A stretch of DNA of 64,000 bases, from NCBI RefSeq assembly GCF_018320785.1, contig NC_054866.1, forward strand, positions 37,673,000 through 37,736,999. The letters are read 5' to 3'. The notes beneath the pieces were generated by a model. That model was not told the origin of the DNA, did no database searches, and worked only from the letters and a program-made list of their open reading frames with translations. The DNA is from Cheilinus undulatus. Lineage: Eukaryota; Chordata; Actinopteri; Labriformes; Labridae. A program made the position numbers and the translations under genes. Below are positions 28,377-40,572 of this stretch, piece by piece (position 1 is the stretch's first letter; each line of letters opens with the position of its first letter).

Positions 28377-28395
28377 CCGCACATTTATTGTAAAC

Positions 28396-28414
28396 ATGGC
28401 GTCTGTGACAACAG
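28396..28414 (+). CDS. c19orf47 exon 1 (coding part)
   Basis: ATGGCGTCTGTGACAACAG, phase 1, then donor GTGAGA. With exon 2 it encodes MASVTTATSEW, matching the family start. Confidence 0.88.
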
Positions 28415-31400
28415 GTGAGAGCATAAAGGCCCGGTTAGAAAATGTTAGCGCCTAGCCACGGTTAAGTTTCAACAGTATTTGATTGATATATGGGCATGTC
28501 CGCTACATTTATTTGAATCACATCGAGAGTTTCTACAGCAGGGTTTTTTTATGTGGATGCCGTGTTGGTAAAAGGCGTCTTTTAATTCAGTGCTGAAGCT
28601 AATGCTAAGGCAGTGCTAATGCAGAATGCTAACTAAAAAGGTCCTGTGGTTATTTGTTCTCTTTCATGTTTCATTTCACTTCCAATGAATAAATCGAACA
28701 TAGAGGGGGTACTGTGCTAAACATCTACGGCTGTTTTAAGACCTTATACAGTCTAACTGGTTGATCATCGTCTAATGCTAACATGAGCTAACATTCACGG
28801 ATTTAAAATTCAGCTTTACAACCAAACGGAGCACATTCTAAACCTAACTTCATACGTATTTGATGGAAAGTGTTTGGTCATCCGTGGATCTGTTAGTCAG
28901 AACTCAAAGTGCCAGCGTGTGAGTTATGTCTCTGTGCAGCTATGAGTTCATCAGCATTAGTCACAGCTTGTTGGACTGAGCCATTGTTCTGGCAGCTGTT
29001 GTGCACCCATCACCCTGGATCTGTTACTCCAACCACAAGACGACACTTCATAATTGGTGTTATAAATAACCTCCAGCTGGCCGTGGTCAGCATGTGTTAG
29101 ACCTCAGCATGCTGCTGTCTCCTCAGGTTTATGTCTCCCACTGGCAGTTTAGTGCTAGGCTTATCTCCAGCTGTAGTCTTCAGTCATGTATTAGGTGCTT
29201 CCCTGCTCATGATTGATGTCTGATTTTCAAAGTTTTCTCAGCCCAGTTGATTGTTAAATGTTCTATAAATCTTTTATGTTTTCTAATTTCTAATTGTCAT
29301 TTTTTATGAAAGCCACCTCAGAGTGGATCCAGTTCTTTAAGGATGCTGGGATCCCAGCTGGCCTTGCAGTAACTTACGCAGTCTCCTTTGTGGACAACAG
29401 GTAACATTATATCTGCTTTTCTTTGATAAAGATCATTTTAGCCATACTTAATTGTATTGTAACACAAGTTTCCTTTGCACACTCACTTATCATGCTGTAA
29501 GTGAGTTGTGACAGTCTCCACCATCAATTTAACTATGTCATTATACAAATTGGCTTGTTTGATAAATTGGTCTAAGCTTTATGCAATTAGGCATAATGTA
29601 AGATGAAGACATTATCACATCTACATCTCACAGAGAGGATCTAATGCTACATATGCAGAGGAAAAGATGTGCTTGGATGGTTGCTCTTCTTCCTCCTCTC
29701 TCAACATATTTAGGAATAAGCTGTGCCTGATTAGTTTACATGAGACCATTTTTAAAGTTTACTCAGTCCAAATTTACAAAAACTGCTGTCCTTCACTTGA
29801 AAAGAATAAAAGAAGTACTGGTGACTAATATTTTGATAATAAAATACAGTACTAAAATAAAATCATCTAGTTTTATTCTACTGGAAATTATAAATCTAAT
29901 ATCAACCATATTTATTATGGTTTAAGTCACACATATTTGCAGTTCTCCATTTAGAAGCACATAGTTTAATCAATGCATTCTTGTCATTGCAGAATTCACA
30001 AGAACATGTTAATGGACCTCAGTAAAGACATCATGATGGACCTTGGTATCACAGTCGTTGGTGACATCATTGCTATCCTCAAACATGCCAAGCAGGTCTA
30101 CAGACAGGTGAGATCAGAGTTAACATGCGAATGCTCTGAATTAATTAAATGTTTGTAAAAACATGCTGTTTCGTCTTAGGTGCAGTGATGTAGAAACAAT
30201 TGAGTGCTTGAATATCTCTTCTATTGCTATAAATGCAGTCATGCAGAATGGATGTCTTTTGAAGTTGCTGCTGTCAGGTCAGTGGCTGTGTGCTCTGTGA
30301 GTTTATATAATCTCTGTAATTTGTATTCTCTCTTAAGGACATGTGCAAAATGGCCACAGAAGCAATCTCCTCAGGACAGACCAGTGTCAAAGCTGAGCTC
30401 AGAAGAACTGCCAATACACGTAAGTATATCCACTTTACTTTTCTCTAAAGCCAGTATAAAAACAAATGTTTACTCTGATGTATGTGATTATGCGTTCTTT
30501 GATGAAATTAGTTCTAACAGAATTTTTAAAATTGCTGGTACATTATTAGAGGTGATATGAAACATAATACGCAGTATTGGCTGTGATGTAATCACAAGGC
30601 TGACATTTTATTAGAGTCCGGATTTAAAAAATAAACCTGAAAATTAAGGGTGTAGAAATTGTAGCACCCAGAGAAACACCTTGAACACAGCCAATATACT
30701 GAAAGGTGCAGCCTCCTTGCAATCAGACACTCCATGAGGCTTTGAAGAATTTGCTGGTTTGTCATTTGTTTTACATCTCCATCTCTGCACTTTGGGCCTT
30801 GTCTTGCTCTCAGCAGCTAGTACCACACAGTTGATTTAATCACAATTGCAATTTCAGGCTGTGCAATTCCATAATTGCATAAAAGGCTGCAATTACTTTT
30901 TTTTATTAAGTTGTATTTAAAGGTTTGCAAAAATGCCTGCAAAAAAGCCTCTCAGTTTATAGGAGTGCCACTGTTGCACTTTCTAGAAGTACTGTTATTC
31001 GTATTTATTTTATTTTGTTTTTTTAAAAAAGGGAAAACGTTTTTTTGGGGGAAGAGAAGTTATTTTGAAAGCAGAAATGAAAAAACTTCAGGTTTTGTCA
31101 TTTTTATGCTAATTAATACTTTATGTTTTGAGTTGTGAATACATCCTCAACCATCATTATTCTCTGCATTTTCCTTAATAGCCAAGCAAGTAGACTCGGG
31201 ATACCTTTTATGTTTTATTGCAGTTGAAGTTGTCCATTAGGATAGCAGTCATACATAATTATCAACTTATGCAACCCTATCAGTTGCCCTAAGCTGCTCC
31301 CTTACTCCTATTATACTCCCATGCCTCTTATACTTTGTTGGAAAATAAAAATAGCAGTATTTGTTTCCAGTAGATTTCACTGTTCTGTTATCTAACCTTG

Positions 31401-34400
31401 GATTTGAGCATTCCTTGAAGGCTTTGTATAACTGTCACAATCTTCCCAAGTGGTAATTTGATATCTTATTGCGTCATCTCTTATGGTTACCTATTGTTTG
31501 TCAGAGAAAACCACTTGAGCAAGTATGCTGAAATGCTTACTGCTTCAAGTGCAGGAGCTGGTTCTGCTACTGAAGTGCCTTCTGCAAACTAAAGTAAATC
31601 TGTGATTAACAAACTACTCCTGTTCACTGATTCCCTGTAGTTGTAATAGAGCTGTGTTGCCGTTCTGCTGTTGCACATTTAGTTCTGCTTCTGCAGAACA
31701 ACAAAAAAACTGCCGGCTTGCCAGCCCCTGGGCCATCGGATTCTTAAGGGGTTAAATCTTGTTGATTTTTGACAGCAAGTCAGTTTTGGGGGGGGGCTCA
31801 GCTTTTCATGGAAACAAGGAGGAGGGCTCCATGGAAATATGTTGGGAACCACTGCTATAGATAATGGAAAAACTTAATAGCTTTCCCATGACTTTTTTGA
31901 TAAACATATTCTCAACTGTGGTGTCTTTTTGCCACCTTGTATTTAGGAATCATGAATTGTCCATCAGAATATGGTATTATGGTAATGTCTGTACAGGGCC
32001 TGCCTGTACAAAGTGATGCTACCTCATCCTCTCTGAAAATGTTGGACTCAGTCTACCATGCTGCCTTGCGATTTATCACTGATCTGGGTTTTCGGACCCA
32101 TCATTGTGTTTTATATGAGAAACTTGGTTGGTTGTCCTTATACAATAGAAGGATGGAACATTGGTATATCTTTCTTTATAAGGCTATTTAACTGTTCTTT
32201 ACTGACTCCAAAAGCTGTCAGTAGCTTTAATCTTCGTTCTCACGGATTCATCATGTATGAGATTCCTCACACTCGCTCTGTCTTTGGTCAAAGAGCTTTC
32301 AGTGTTTTTCCTCCATCGTCTTGGTCAGAGTTACAGGGTCATCTTAAACTTGAGCGTTGTTTTAGTTTAGGAGATTTCAAAACTAGAATTAGGGAACATT
32401 TGACCAGTGTGTGCACATGTCTATCTGCTGAAAGCTGCTGATTTGTTGATTGATGTAACCTTTGTTCTATGTCCTGTTTTAATGTCATATATGTGAAACT
32501 TATCGTGCTGCTGTCTTGGCCAGGACTCCCTTGTAAAAGAGATTTTTGTATCTCAATGGGAATAAATCCTGGTTAAATAAATAAATAATCACATGTTGAT
32601 GTGTCCTTGGGCAAGACACTTAACCCCAGTTTGCTCCTGTGTCAGTTATATTATACATCAACGATGCTTCCCCTATATCCATTTCTATTGGATAAAGCCT
32701 TGGCCTGGAAGAGAGGTCATCAGGTGGTCCCCAACCTTAATGGGGTGTTTTGACCCTTAACCACAACACCCTCCAGTTGGCGAGTCCGCAGTGACAAATG
32801 GGCTAAATGGGTATGGAAGTGTACGAATGGGATTAGTTATTACCGATGGCCAATTCTCCATAGCATATGAATGTGTGAGTGAATCTGTAGGTGTGACCTG
32901 CGGCGTAAAAGTACTTGAGTAGTCAAATGACTAGAAAAGCACTATACAAGTTTAAGTCCATTTACCATTTAACTGTGAAACTTAAAGACTTGATGAAGGT
33001 AGAAATAACCCGTGCAGGCTGGCCTGTACCTCTTTCATTGTTATGTCAATCAATGGAGCATTAAAAATTGTTCTTATTAGAGGATGAAAGCACATTAGTT
33101 TTATCTAATGTTAACAGAAAAATATGTTCATTAAAGCACGATTTAATTTTGGCGTGTCCAGAGACAGTCAGCCACAGTCACCCCCTCATGTTTCTGATGA
33201 TAATTCTGAAGCCCAGCTGTCCTCTGATCTGGACTTTAGGACAGAACATGATGTGTTCCTGTAGGAAACAAGCTGGGTACATCTCTTTTTTTCTGCTTTT
33301 TCTCAGCTGCCACTCGTATGATTGCCAACGCTTTGAGCCATGACTCTCCGCCAGCAACTCCAGCACGTCGACCTGACAACCGGCTCTCTGTCACAGTGTC
33401 CAATATGCAAGGCAACAAGAGTAAAGCAGGTAGATATCGCAGAACGTTCCTCCTCACCACCTTCTGTCATATTCATCCGGGGTCATGAGCCCCATCTATT
33501 GTACCTCTGTTTAACCCTGTCATCCCCACCACTTTGTCAGTTGTTAGTCAGCCAGCCGATGAGGGGAACAGTTTGCAAGGAGTGAAGCGCCGACGTGTGA
33601 CCGCTGAGATGGAAGGCAAGTACATCATCAACATGCCCAAAGGCACCACGCCTCGTACACGCCGAATCCTGGCCCAGCAGGCCAAGAAAGGTAGGCCTGA
33701 GCCAGTGGCCTTGCCGACAGCTCGCACCAACTTAAACTGTTCCTCAACAAGACTAAAATTAATATTTTCATCTTCCTATTTCATACTAAAACTGAATAAT
33801 GGGACTCAAGGCCGATGCACTGATCCTGTCCTAATTTAACCTCTTTCTTTAACTGATAATTTCTGCTTAACCAACAAATAATTGCTTGTCAGACTGGGCT
33901 CATCTTTTTCATTCCCTCAGTTTTACTGGACCATAAAGCTTTTATGCATATAAGGTATTCTATTAAGGATCTGTCTCCTATAGGAGTTGAAACTGTGTGA
34001 AGTGTTGTATATATTATATATACACAAATGAAAACATAATCTATGCTCTGACTCACTCAAGTCGGCATTTCAAATTCAGTTTCTCTCATCAAAAACCTCA
34101 AGTAAATTCTCTAAAAAGCACGTAATATCTGAACGGTCATTTATATTTCGAGTACTCAGGAAAAGTGATAGCATGGTATTAAATGTTTCATAATTAAAGC
34201 TTGATATACCAACATAGTGCATTAATGCAGAATTAAAAGCAAGCATAATGAACTCCAACACTTTTAAAATGACAAACAAAACAGTTTACTATAGATCCTG
34301 AACTGAAATATTTCAATTGATGAAGTCCTAAATTTGCGAGAAACCAAATTCTGAATTTTTGTTTTTTAAAAGACATAAATTTACGAGAAAAACTCAAAAT

Positions 34401-34937
34401 GCTTCATATTTAATGTTTATTCTAAGTGTTGATGATAATGTGATGTTTCTGGGCTAAAATAACAGGTATTTCCTTATTGCTCTTTCCTAGTAAATGTTAA
34501 ATCTGATTGGGCTCTCACCTGCAATATTTGTACAAGGAAAATGTCCCAATCTGGTTTGATTTTCTTCAACGCAAGAGATGAGAGCATGAGAGATTTTTGA
34601 CTGTGTATTATGAAAAAATAAGGTCAGGCTCCCCTGAAATGGCAATATTTGAACTCAGAAGGTTTTTTTTTTCTTGTAAATGTATGGCTTTTTAAACTTG
34701 AAAAATTTCCAGTTTATTCATTTTTTTTCCTCAAAAATGAACAGATTCATAAAGATTTTTGAGTGGCCCTAGTAGATTTCAAATGCTGTCAACCAGTTTA
34801 CACAAGAAAAAATGCCCTTAATATGGGGAACCTGCTCGTGGCTCTGTTCTCACAGTTTGTGTGCAGTCGTTTGACCAAATATCAAACATCTTAGAAATCC
34901 ATCCGTCTGTGATCTCTAGGACGATCTCTCCTGGGTT

Positions 34938-34981
<44 letters not shown>

Positions 34982-36653
34982 TTTTCCTTGCTTCCTTGCT
35001 TCCTTGCTTCCCTCCCTATTAGCACTAGAATAAGCATGTTCTTTCAGGTGGGTCAATGGCACATAAGGCTTAATTCACTGCAGTTGCACCACCTGACATT
35101 TGATATTTAGAATAAAACCAAGAGTTTAATGGTAAAATATATTTTTTTAGCAGTTTTACATTGGTCGCACCACCTGACATGGAAAGTGTAACCACCCACT
35201 TTTGACTCAAAAGAAATGTGTTTTTTTTTCTTTATTCTAGAGGTATCTACAAACTATTTTTGTTGACATAAATCAACTGGAGTCAAATGTGTGATTAATT
35301 ATGCTACAACCTGTTTGTAACACTTCGTTTTAAAATAAATACACATGAATATGCTTGCTCCACCCTGACATTTAGGAACTTGCAAATGCAAAGTTTTTTT
35401 TGATGATCTTACTACCTTGAAAATGATAGATTTTAAATTGACATTTGTACATTTTAAAGATTTCAGCCATAAAATCCTGCGAAATTTTTCTAATTTGAAC
35501 TTGTCCCAATTGAAATATATATTTTAATAGTGTTAGTAACTTGTTCTGTCACTTGGATGGTGGTGCCCCCATTTTAAGGTTTGAGATGCCAAAATATAAA
35601 ATACATTTTATTATTCACATATTCTAAACATGTTCAAACAAAGTCATTTTCACAGAAGTAATTGATATATGCCATATTTTTTTGTGTTAAGGAAATAGTA
35701 GATTCAGACACAAAAATATGCTTGTCATGCCATTGACCCATATGTATTTTTTTATCTTTTGGATGTTCTTATTATCACTTTGCTTCTTTTTTATGTTTTT
35801 AATGTGAAATTTCTATTTAGATTTAAATTGTATGTTAACACCTACACCTAACACCAAGCCTATAGCAGTCAAGCTGGGACGTTTTTTTTTTTTTTCATTT
35901 ATACTAGTAATTCTTTTAAAATTTCTCTATTGTTTGCTCTTTGCTTTGGAAAGGTTTGAAACGCACCTCTGTTTTTGCAAGACTTGGGGCCGAGTCAAAG
36001 GCAGACACAACAACGAGCTCTAACAAGGTGAGTTCTATTAATATGTCTTGGTAGATTGCTTCATATTGGATTGGGATGGGTGTCAGTCAAAGGGGTTCTG
36101 TTCTCATAATGCTCATTTTTGGCAGCCCACTGGTGTGTTCAGTCGACTGGACATAGGAGAGGAAGAACAGAGGCCAAGGACAGGCAAAAGTGCTGGAAAC
36201 ATGGAGGTGGACAATGAGGATGACAGTGACGGGGAAGGCTCTGTCCTCCAGTATGCTGGCGTTCTGAAGAAAGCCCCGCCTTCCCAGAGGAAGGAGCCAG
36301 CTACAAAACCTGCCCCGGCGACTATGCGCCGCCTAGGAGGAAAATTCAAACTACCTCCCTCTGACACTCCCACCTCTTCTTCCCCTAACGGTCTGCCCCC
36401 TGCGAAGATAAGTGTGCTTCAGAGACTGGGCAAGCTCCCCGCCACGCACCCAAGCACAGCTGTGTCATCTACGCCTGCTGATACACAGGACAACAGGGTG
36501 ACAAGCACCCGGCCCAGAGCTCAGGAGAGACTGACCATAGCAAGCCCCAAGGTGAGCAGCAGCACCGGGGCAGCGGGGGAAGAGTTTTTGGGGGCCCAGA
36601 TGGACGTCGGGGCGGTCAGTGTTTTTAAAAGACTGGGCAGCAAGAGAACCTAA
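28396..36653 (+). CDS. C19orf47 homologue, SAM-like domain protein (eight exons)
   Basis: Orthologue of human C19orf47, whose molecular role is not established. Coding exons are 28396-28414, 29313-29400, 29993-30107, 30338-30419, 33307-33429, 33541-33690, 35954-36027 and 36126-36653. All junctions keep frame and give 392 residues. The N-terminus MASVTTATSEWIQFFKDAG with VSFVDNRIHKNMLMDL and GITVVGDIIAILKHAK (about residues 1-75) is the SAM-like domain of this family. Downstream are DSPPATPARRPD, KRRRVTAEMEGKYIINMPKG (a basic, NLS-like and highly conserved block), RTSVFARLGAESKADTTT, GVFSRL, SVLQYAGVLKK and three RLG motifs. Introns hold a LINE, MITEs and microsatellites. Human C19orf47 lies on 19q13.2 near TTC9B, which supports orthology. 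Confidence 0.94.
29313..29400 (+). CDS. c19orf47 exon 2
   Basis: Acceptor ATGAAAG; encodes TSEWIQFFKDAGIPAGLAVT and on to VDN, within the SAM-like domain. Donor GTAACA. Confidence 0.92.
29993..30107 (+). CDS. c19orf47 exon 3
   Basis: Acceptor CATTGCAG; encodes IHKNMLMDLSKDIMMDL through HAKQVYRQ, the second half of the SAM-like domain. Donor GTGAGA. Confidence 0.93.
30338..30419 (+). CDS. c19orf47 exon 4
   Basis: Acceptor CTCTTAAG; encodes DMCKMATEAISSGQTSVKAE and LRRTANT, phase 1. Donor GTAAGT. Confidence 0.9.
31780..31854. mobile_element. hAT-type end fragment in c19orf47 intron 4
   Basis: The segment ending ATGTTGGGAACCACTG has the terminus of the CAGTGGTTCCCAA family. The matching left end was not found, so this is a truncated copy. 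Confidence 0.35.
31960..32589 (+). mobile_element. 5'-truncated LINE, L2/CR1-like 3' end
   Basis: Two overlapping frames encode the C-terminal part of a LINE polyprotein. LDSVYHAALRFITDLGFRTH and LYEKLGWLSLYNRR are in one frame; FGQRAFSVFPPSSWSELQ and FSLGDFKTRIREHL are in the next. A frameshift near 32190 breaks it. The 3' end TGGGAATAAATCCTGGTTAA followed by (ATAA)n is the usual tail of this group. It lies in intron 4 of c19orf47 in the sense orientation. Confidence 0.8.
32596..32970 (+). repeat. Teleost dispersed repeat (CCTTGGGCAAGACACTTAACCC type)
   Basis: Contains CCTTGGGCAAGACACTTAAC near the left and AGAAAAGCACTATACAAG with TCCATTTACCATTT at the right. Both are signatures of an abundant fish non-autonomous repeat. 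It directly abuts the LINE tail upstream. Confidence 0.6.
33307..33429 (+). CDS. c19orf47 exon 5
   Basis: Acceptor TTTTTCTCAG; encodes ATRMIANALSHDSPPATPAR and on to NMQGNKSKA, phase 1. Donor GTAGAT is slightly off consensus. Confidence 0.9.
33541..33690 (+). CDS. c19orf47 exon 6
   Basis: Acceptor CTTTGTCAG; encodes VVSQPADEGN, the conserved block KRRRVTAEMEGKYIINMPKG and TTPRTRRILAQQAKK. Donor GTAGGC. Confidence 0.92.
34936..35016. repeat. Compound microsatellite (TTTC)n then (CTTGCTTC)n
   Basis: About eleven TTTC units (34936-34985) pass into CTTGCTTC repeats. It lies in c19orf47 intron 6. Strongly pyrimidine-biased. Confidence 0.95.
35050..35739. mobile_element. DNA element with 12-bp inverted repeats in c19orf47 intron 6
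   Basis: GGGTCAATGGCA at 35050-35061 is repeated exactly in inverse as TGCCATTGACCC at 35728-35739. Within it, CACCACCTGACAT occurs at about 35090 and 35170, CACCCTGACAT at about 35360, and an inverse GGTGGTG at about 35560. The interior is AT-rich and non-coding. The family is not recognised and no target duplication is clear. Confidence 0.55.
35954..36027 (+). CDS. c19orf47 exon 7
   Basis: Acceptor TTTGGAAAG; encodes GLKRTSVFARLGAESKADTT and TSSNK. Donor GTGAGT. Confidence 0.92.
36126..36653 (+). CDS. c19orf47 exon 8 and stop
   Basis: Acceptor TTTTGGCAG; encodes 175 residues from PTGVFSRLDIGEEE to VFKRLGSKRT, with TAA at 36651-36653. It includes an acidic stretch (VDNEDDSDGEGS) and low-complexity Ser/Pro/Thr-rich linkers. 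Confidence 0.93.
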   Translation, partial: PTGVFSRLDIGEEEQRPRTGKSAGNMEVDNEDDSDGEGSVLQYAGVLKKAPPSQRKEPATKPAPATMRRLGGKFKLPPSDTPTSSSPNGLPPAKISVLQRLGKLPATHPSTAVSSTPADTQDNRVTSTRPRAQERLTIASPKVSSSTGAAGEEFLGAQMDVGAVSVFKRLGSKRT

Positions 36654-38264
36654 CCCATCACCTCATCCTGTAATTACTGACTCTATGGACTTATGGAATT
36701 TTTACCTCCACTTTTTTTTGCATCTGTTCTAGCAACAATGCAGGGATGCAGATTGGAGAGGTGTACTTTTCTTTGCTTTTTTTTTCAGTCTGAATATTGG
36801 AAAAATTTAAAGCTGCTTAGTCTTAGACAGAGTAAGTGTTTTTATTCATTTTAGACAAGCTGCCATAGAAAAATTCTCTTTCTTCACTATCCAAGCTTTT
36901 GCTTTGAGGACTCAGAAGTCCTCTGTATGTTATGTTTCTCAACCCAAACGCTATTTATCCTGTCTGTTAGTCATATTTGCCATGTATTATTTGAAATATA
37001 TATATATTTAGCTATAAATGTGAGCTTAAGGCATGAGCATGTCAGCAAAGCTTTATTTTACTTTCACCTTTTAAGTCAAGAAGTAAGGATGATGCTGCTG
37101 CCTAAACTTCTTTTTTTGAGAGTCCTGAATGAAACAACTGAATGGTTAACAATGTTCCTTCAAGATGAAATATTTCATCCTTTTGTTAATGTTTGCAAGT
37201 TAATTAAGATGTTAAAGATCTAACTTATTCTGAAGGCAAGCGCTGTGCAACAGTTGGGAAACAAAGTAGGAAAGAATGGGGAAAAATACAGTAAGAATTT
37301 CTCCACACCTCAGGCGTTTTAAGTTTATTCTTCAAGTGAAAAAAGCCAGCCTAAGACAGACTATGAAGTGGCAATTAGATCTTTGTACTTATTACCTTCA
37401 ACACATCATAATTACCTCTTTGATCCTGTTTTACAAGTAGAAATTATGTGAAAGTGAGCAGAAAAGGCATCTTTTTTCCAGTGTTTTAAAGAAACATGTC
37501 ACACAGAGCCACCTTTCTGAACACTCGAGTGTCAAGACAGAGCACTAAACCTCTTCTGTGCTTTGTGGAGTAGAAGTTCACACCTCTGACCTAAAGACAA
37601 GCACGTCAACTTTTCTACCATAGAGCCGAACGTTTTCTATAACCACCTACAAGGAGGCTGGATGACGAGAATATTGTTTATTCTGAAATGCAATGTATAG
37701 ATTTGTTAGACTTGATTTGGAACAGCACAGACTGTGTTCTGTTGCATATTTTTCTATGTGGACATTGTTGTATCATGTATCCATATAAAGGAACTCAGAG
37801 ATAACATCAGGCCTGGTGTCAGGGGGCCACGTTAAGGGGGCTCAGTAGGTAGATCACCTTTACCCAGTATGGGTCATTAACACCCGTGTACTGTTCAGTC
37901 TTTCAGACTTTACACCAGATCTTTGTTACACTGTAAATAATTGAGCATATAAACCACTTGAAGAAATTTTTATTGTTTTAAAGAACCAAGTAGTGTAAAA
38001 CACACCATGAACTGTCATGATTTTTTAAAGACATTAAGAAAAAAAGTTTGGAAAAAAGTGTGCTTGGAAAAAAATTAAAAGAGTAAAGAGGGTCCAATAA
38101 TTTTGTTCTTACTTGTTTCTGTCTTGTTTTTTGTCTTTACTGTTTCTGTTAAAGAGACATTTATACCTGTGAAACTGGTATAAACACTCTACAACTCTTG
38201 AAAATATCAACATGACAATTAAGTCAATATTTATTTTCCTCAGGGAACAGGTAGCTGATCAATA
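36654..38264 (+). other. Probable c19orf47 3'UTR
   Basis: Non-coding sequence after the stop. AATAAA in CAATAAACC near 38259 is a possible poly(A) signal. Other A-rich variants lie upstream (for example near 38075), so the end is uncertain. Confidence 0.4.
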
Positions 38265-38394
38265 AACCCGTTAAACTTTTTCTCCTCACTCAATGAGTGA
38301 GTTGCTGCATAATATCAGCTGATCTGTGAGTTTTATGTTAATAATGTTTCACTGAAGGGTGACTTCATGCAGCTTTAACCACAGGTCTAACTGC

Positions 38395-38860
38395 AGGGCT
38401 CCTGCAGGTCCTTAAATAGGATTTTTTAAATTTATGGCCATATAAAGTCCTATTAGTATGTGTGAGGGTCTAAAATTATAGGAGGCACTTTGACTAAGAC
38501 GTCTTTTTCTGATTGTTGCTTTCTAGCTTAATTATTTGATTTTATTAGTCTGTTTTTGCATTGCTTGGAAGCAGCTTAGCAAATCTGCTATATTGTATTA
38601 TGATAAATATCACTGACTTAAGTAATTAAATAGAGGTATTGCATTTGCAAAGAAAAAAAGGGCAATTATAACCCCAAAAATATTTTTTCCTATACTATTT
38701 CCCATTTCATAAACAGTGTATTAAATTAGCAGATTCAGCCCTTGCCTGATGTACTGAAAAATCTTGCATGCCTTTCATTTTTGATCTTTTGCTTTTAAAA
38801 GTAGTTGGATTTTAACTGTGACTTTATTTTTCTGATAATTAAACTTAAAATCACATCTTT
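38395..38860. repeat. Dispersed repeat, direct copy A
   Basis: Starts CAGGGCTCCTGCAGGTCCTT and includes AGGCACTTTGACTAAGAC and CATTTCATAAACAGTGTATT, then GATTCAGCCCTTGC. The same blocks, in the same order, occur in copy B at 39085-39760. Confidence 0.65.
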
Positions 38861-39084
38861 ATTTCTTCCTCAGTGCAAGTAACATAATAAGGCCACCTTG
38901 CCTTTTTATATTTAATTATCAGTATTTTCTGTTGTATAAAATGATGAACTGGTTCATGTGCCAGTGCAGTACTTACCACTTGGTGTTAAAGCTACTAAAA
39001 TACAAGAGGCCTGATTTTTTTTAATCTTTTCAAAGATGGCCTTTTGTTTGTTTGTTTTTTTATAAAAACACATTTCTAGAGCAG

Positions 39085-39760
39085 GTTTCCTGCAGATCCT
39101 TGTAAAGTCTTGAATTGGACCTCTGAAATTTAAGGCCATAAAAAGTCTTAAAAAGTCCTATTTTTTTGCTTAAATTTTAGATGGCACTTTGACTAAGACA
39201 TGTAATTTTTTAATTATTCTTTTTGTGTAAATGCTTGTCCACTGGGTTATATGCTAATGACTGTCAAACTTGTAGAAAGGAAGAAAAAGCCCCTCCTCTG
39301 GTTTTCTGCTCATCTCAGGTGATGAAAGGAGTTCTCAGGCAACAATTTGTTAATACAATCCAGAGGAATCAGCATAGCATGCCTGCTTAAATAAAGTAAT
39401 CAATAGTATATGGTGATAGAATAGTGACATTAAATGTGCCAGAAATAAAGATATTTAATAATAACTTTATTTGTAAATCTCTTTTAAAAACAAGGGTTTA
39501 CACAGTGCTATGATGTGTGCAGAAGCAAAAAATGTAGGCATTAATTGCCAAAAAATGTCTTTGTCCAACATCATTTGACATTTCATAAACAGTACATTAA
39601 ATTAGAGGATTCAGCCCTGGTTCAGTTTACTGAGAAATCTTTCAATTTTTTCTTTTTTGTCTGTTGCACAATGAGTGGTATTAATTTTTCTCATTGCAAG
39701 TCTCAAAAGGCCCGAAGAAGTCTTAAATTTGATTTTCAAAACCCTTATCTAAAAGCGGAT
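39085..39760. repeat. Dispersed repeat, direct copy B
   Basis: Starts TTTCCTGCAGATCCTTGTAA and includes TGGCACTTTGACTAAGACAT, CATTTCATAAACAGTACATT and GATTCAGCCCTGG. It ends near GAAGTCTTAAATTTGATTTT. It keeps material that copy A lacks between the shared blocks. Confidence 0.65.
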
Positions 39761-40066
39761 TGAATTGAACCACAGTTCATCCAGGAGGAGATGATGCATA
39801 GAAGGTTCCTGGGAGTAAGTATAGATGTGAAGCTACAGATGTTTACATGACTCACTGACAGAGTCTGCTCCTGGACAGTCACCCCCAGGTGAGGCTTTCC
39901 TCTGCTGCTCACTAACCACATGACTCACGCCTCGCAAATGCGAGTTTGCTCATGAAGCTGTAAGAAATAACTCACCACCAACAACCTTCCAAAGATCTGA
40001 CAATTTTGCACACAAGGTATCGCCCAAGAAAAATAAGTGTTTGGTGTTCTGCAGTTGTAATTAAAG

Positions 40067-40174
40067 CTATGTCCCCTTGAGGTCGCTCTCTCCCTCCTCC
40101 TTCTCCTCCTCAGGTCCCTGCAGCCTCCCGCTGTCCGTCTGCATCTCCTTGAAAACCTTATCAGCTGAAGTCAT
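40067..40174 (-). other. Short minus-strand ORF with coding-like composition
   Basis: ATG at 40174-40172 opens 35 codons reading MTSADKVFKEMQTDSGRLQG and then an acidic, Glu/Lys-rich tail ending DLKGT, with TAG at 40069-40067. No good splice acceptor precedes it and no poly(A) signal follows closely. No family is recognised. It may be chance or the last exon of a divergent gene. Confidence 0.2.
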
Positions 40175-40287
40175 CAGGCGCCCTGGTTTGCCACAATCTG
40201 ATGTTTATAGATGGGCTTTCAGTTCAAGTAAAAGCTGATTCACTCTGGTTTTAATGGTTGCATCGGGTCACTTCCAATCAATGGGAG

Positions 40288-40295
40288 TGACGTCA
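40288..40295. promoter_or_regulatory. Consensus CRE upstream of ttc9b
   Basis: TGACGTCA, about 650 bp before the ttc9b start codon. A perfect palindromic CRE in the upstream region suggests CREB/ATF input, but this is motif evidence only. Confidence 0.35.
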
Positions 40296-40572
40296 TCTGC
40301 GATAGTTTACAGTAATTCCATTATTGTAACTAAGGCTATCACAATAAGACGTGTTAATTGGAAATATCCTTTGCTTAATAGTGGTCCATTAAAATAGAAA
40401 CAAGTTGTTATTAATGGCCTAATCTAAGTAGTATTTGGTTATTCATACATTTAATTTTAAGTGATACCGAAGTAAATCAACGTTTTGGTGTGAGTATATC
40501 TGCAGGTTTTTCCGTATTTTTTTATTCATGTAAAATCTGGACTGCAGCAACGCCTCACGACTTCTCTCTTTT

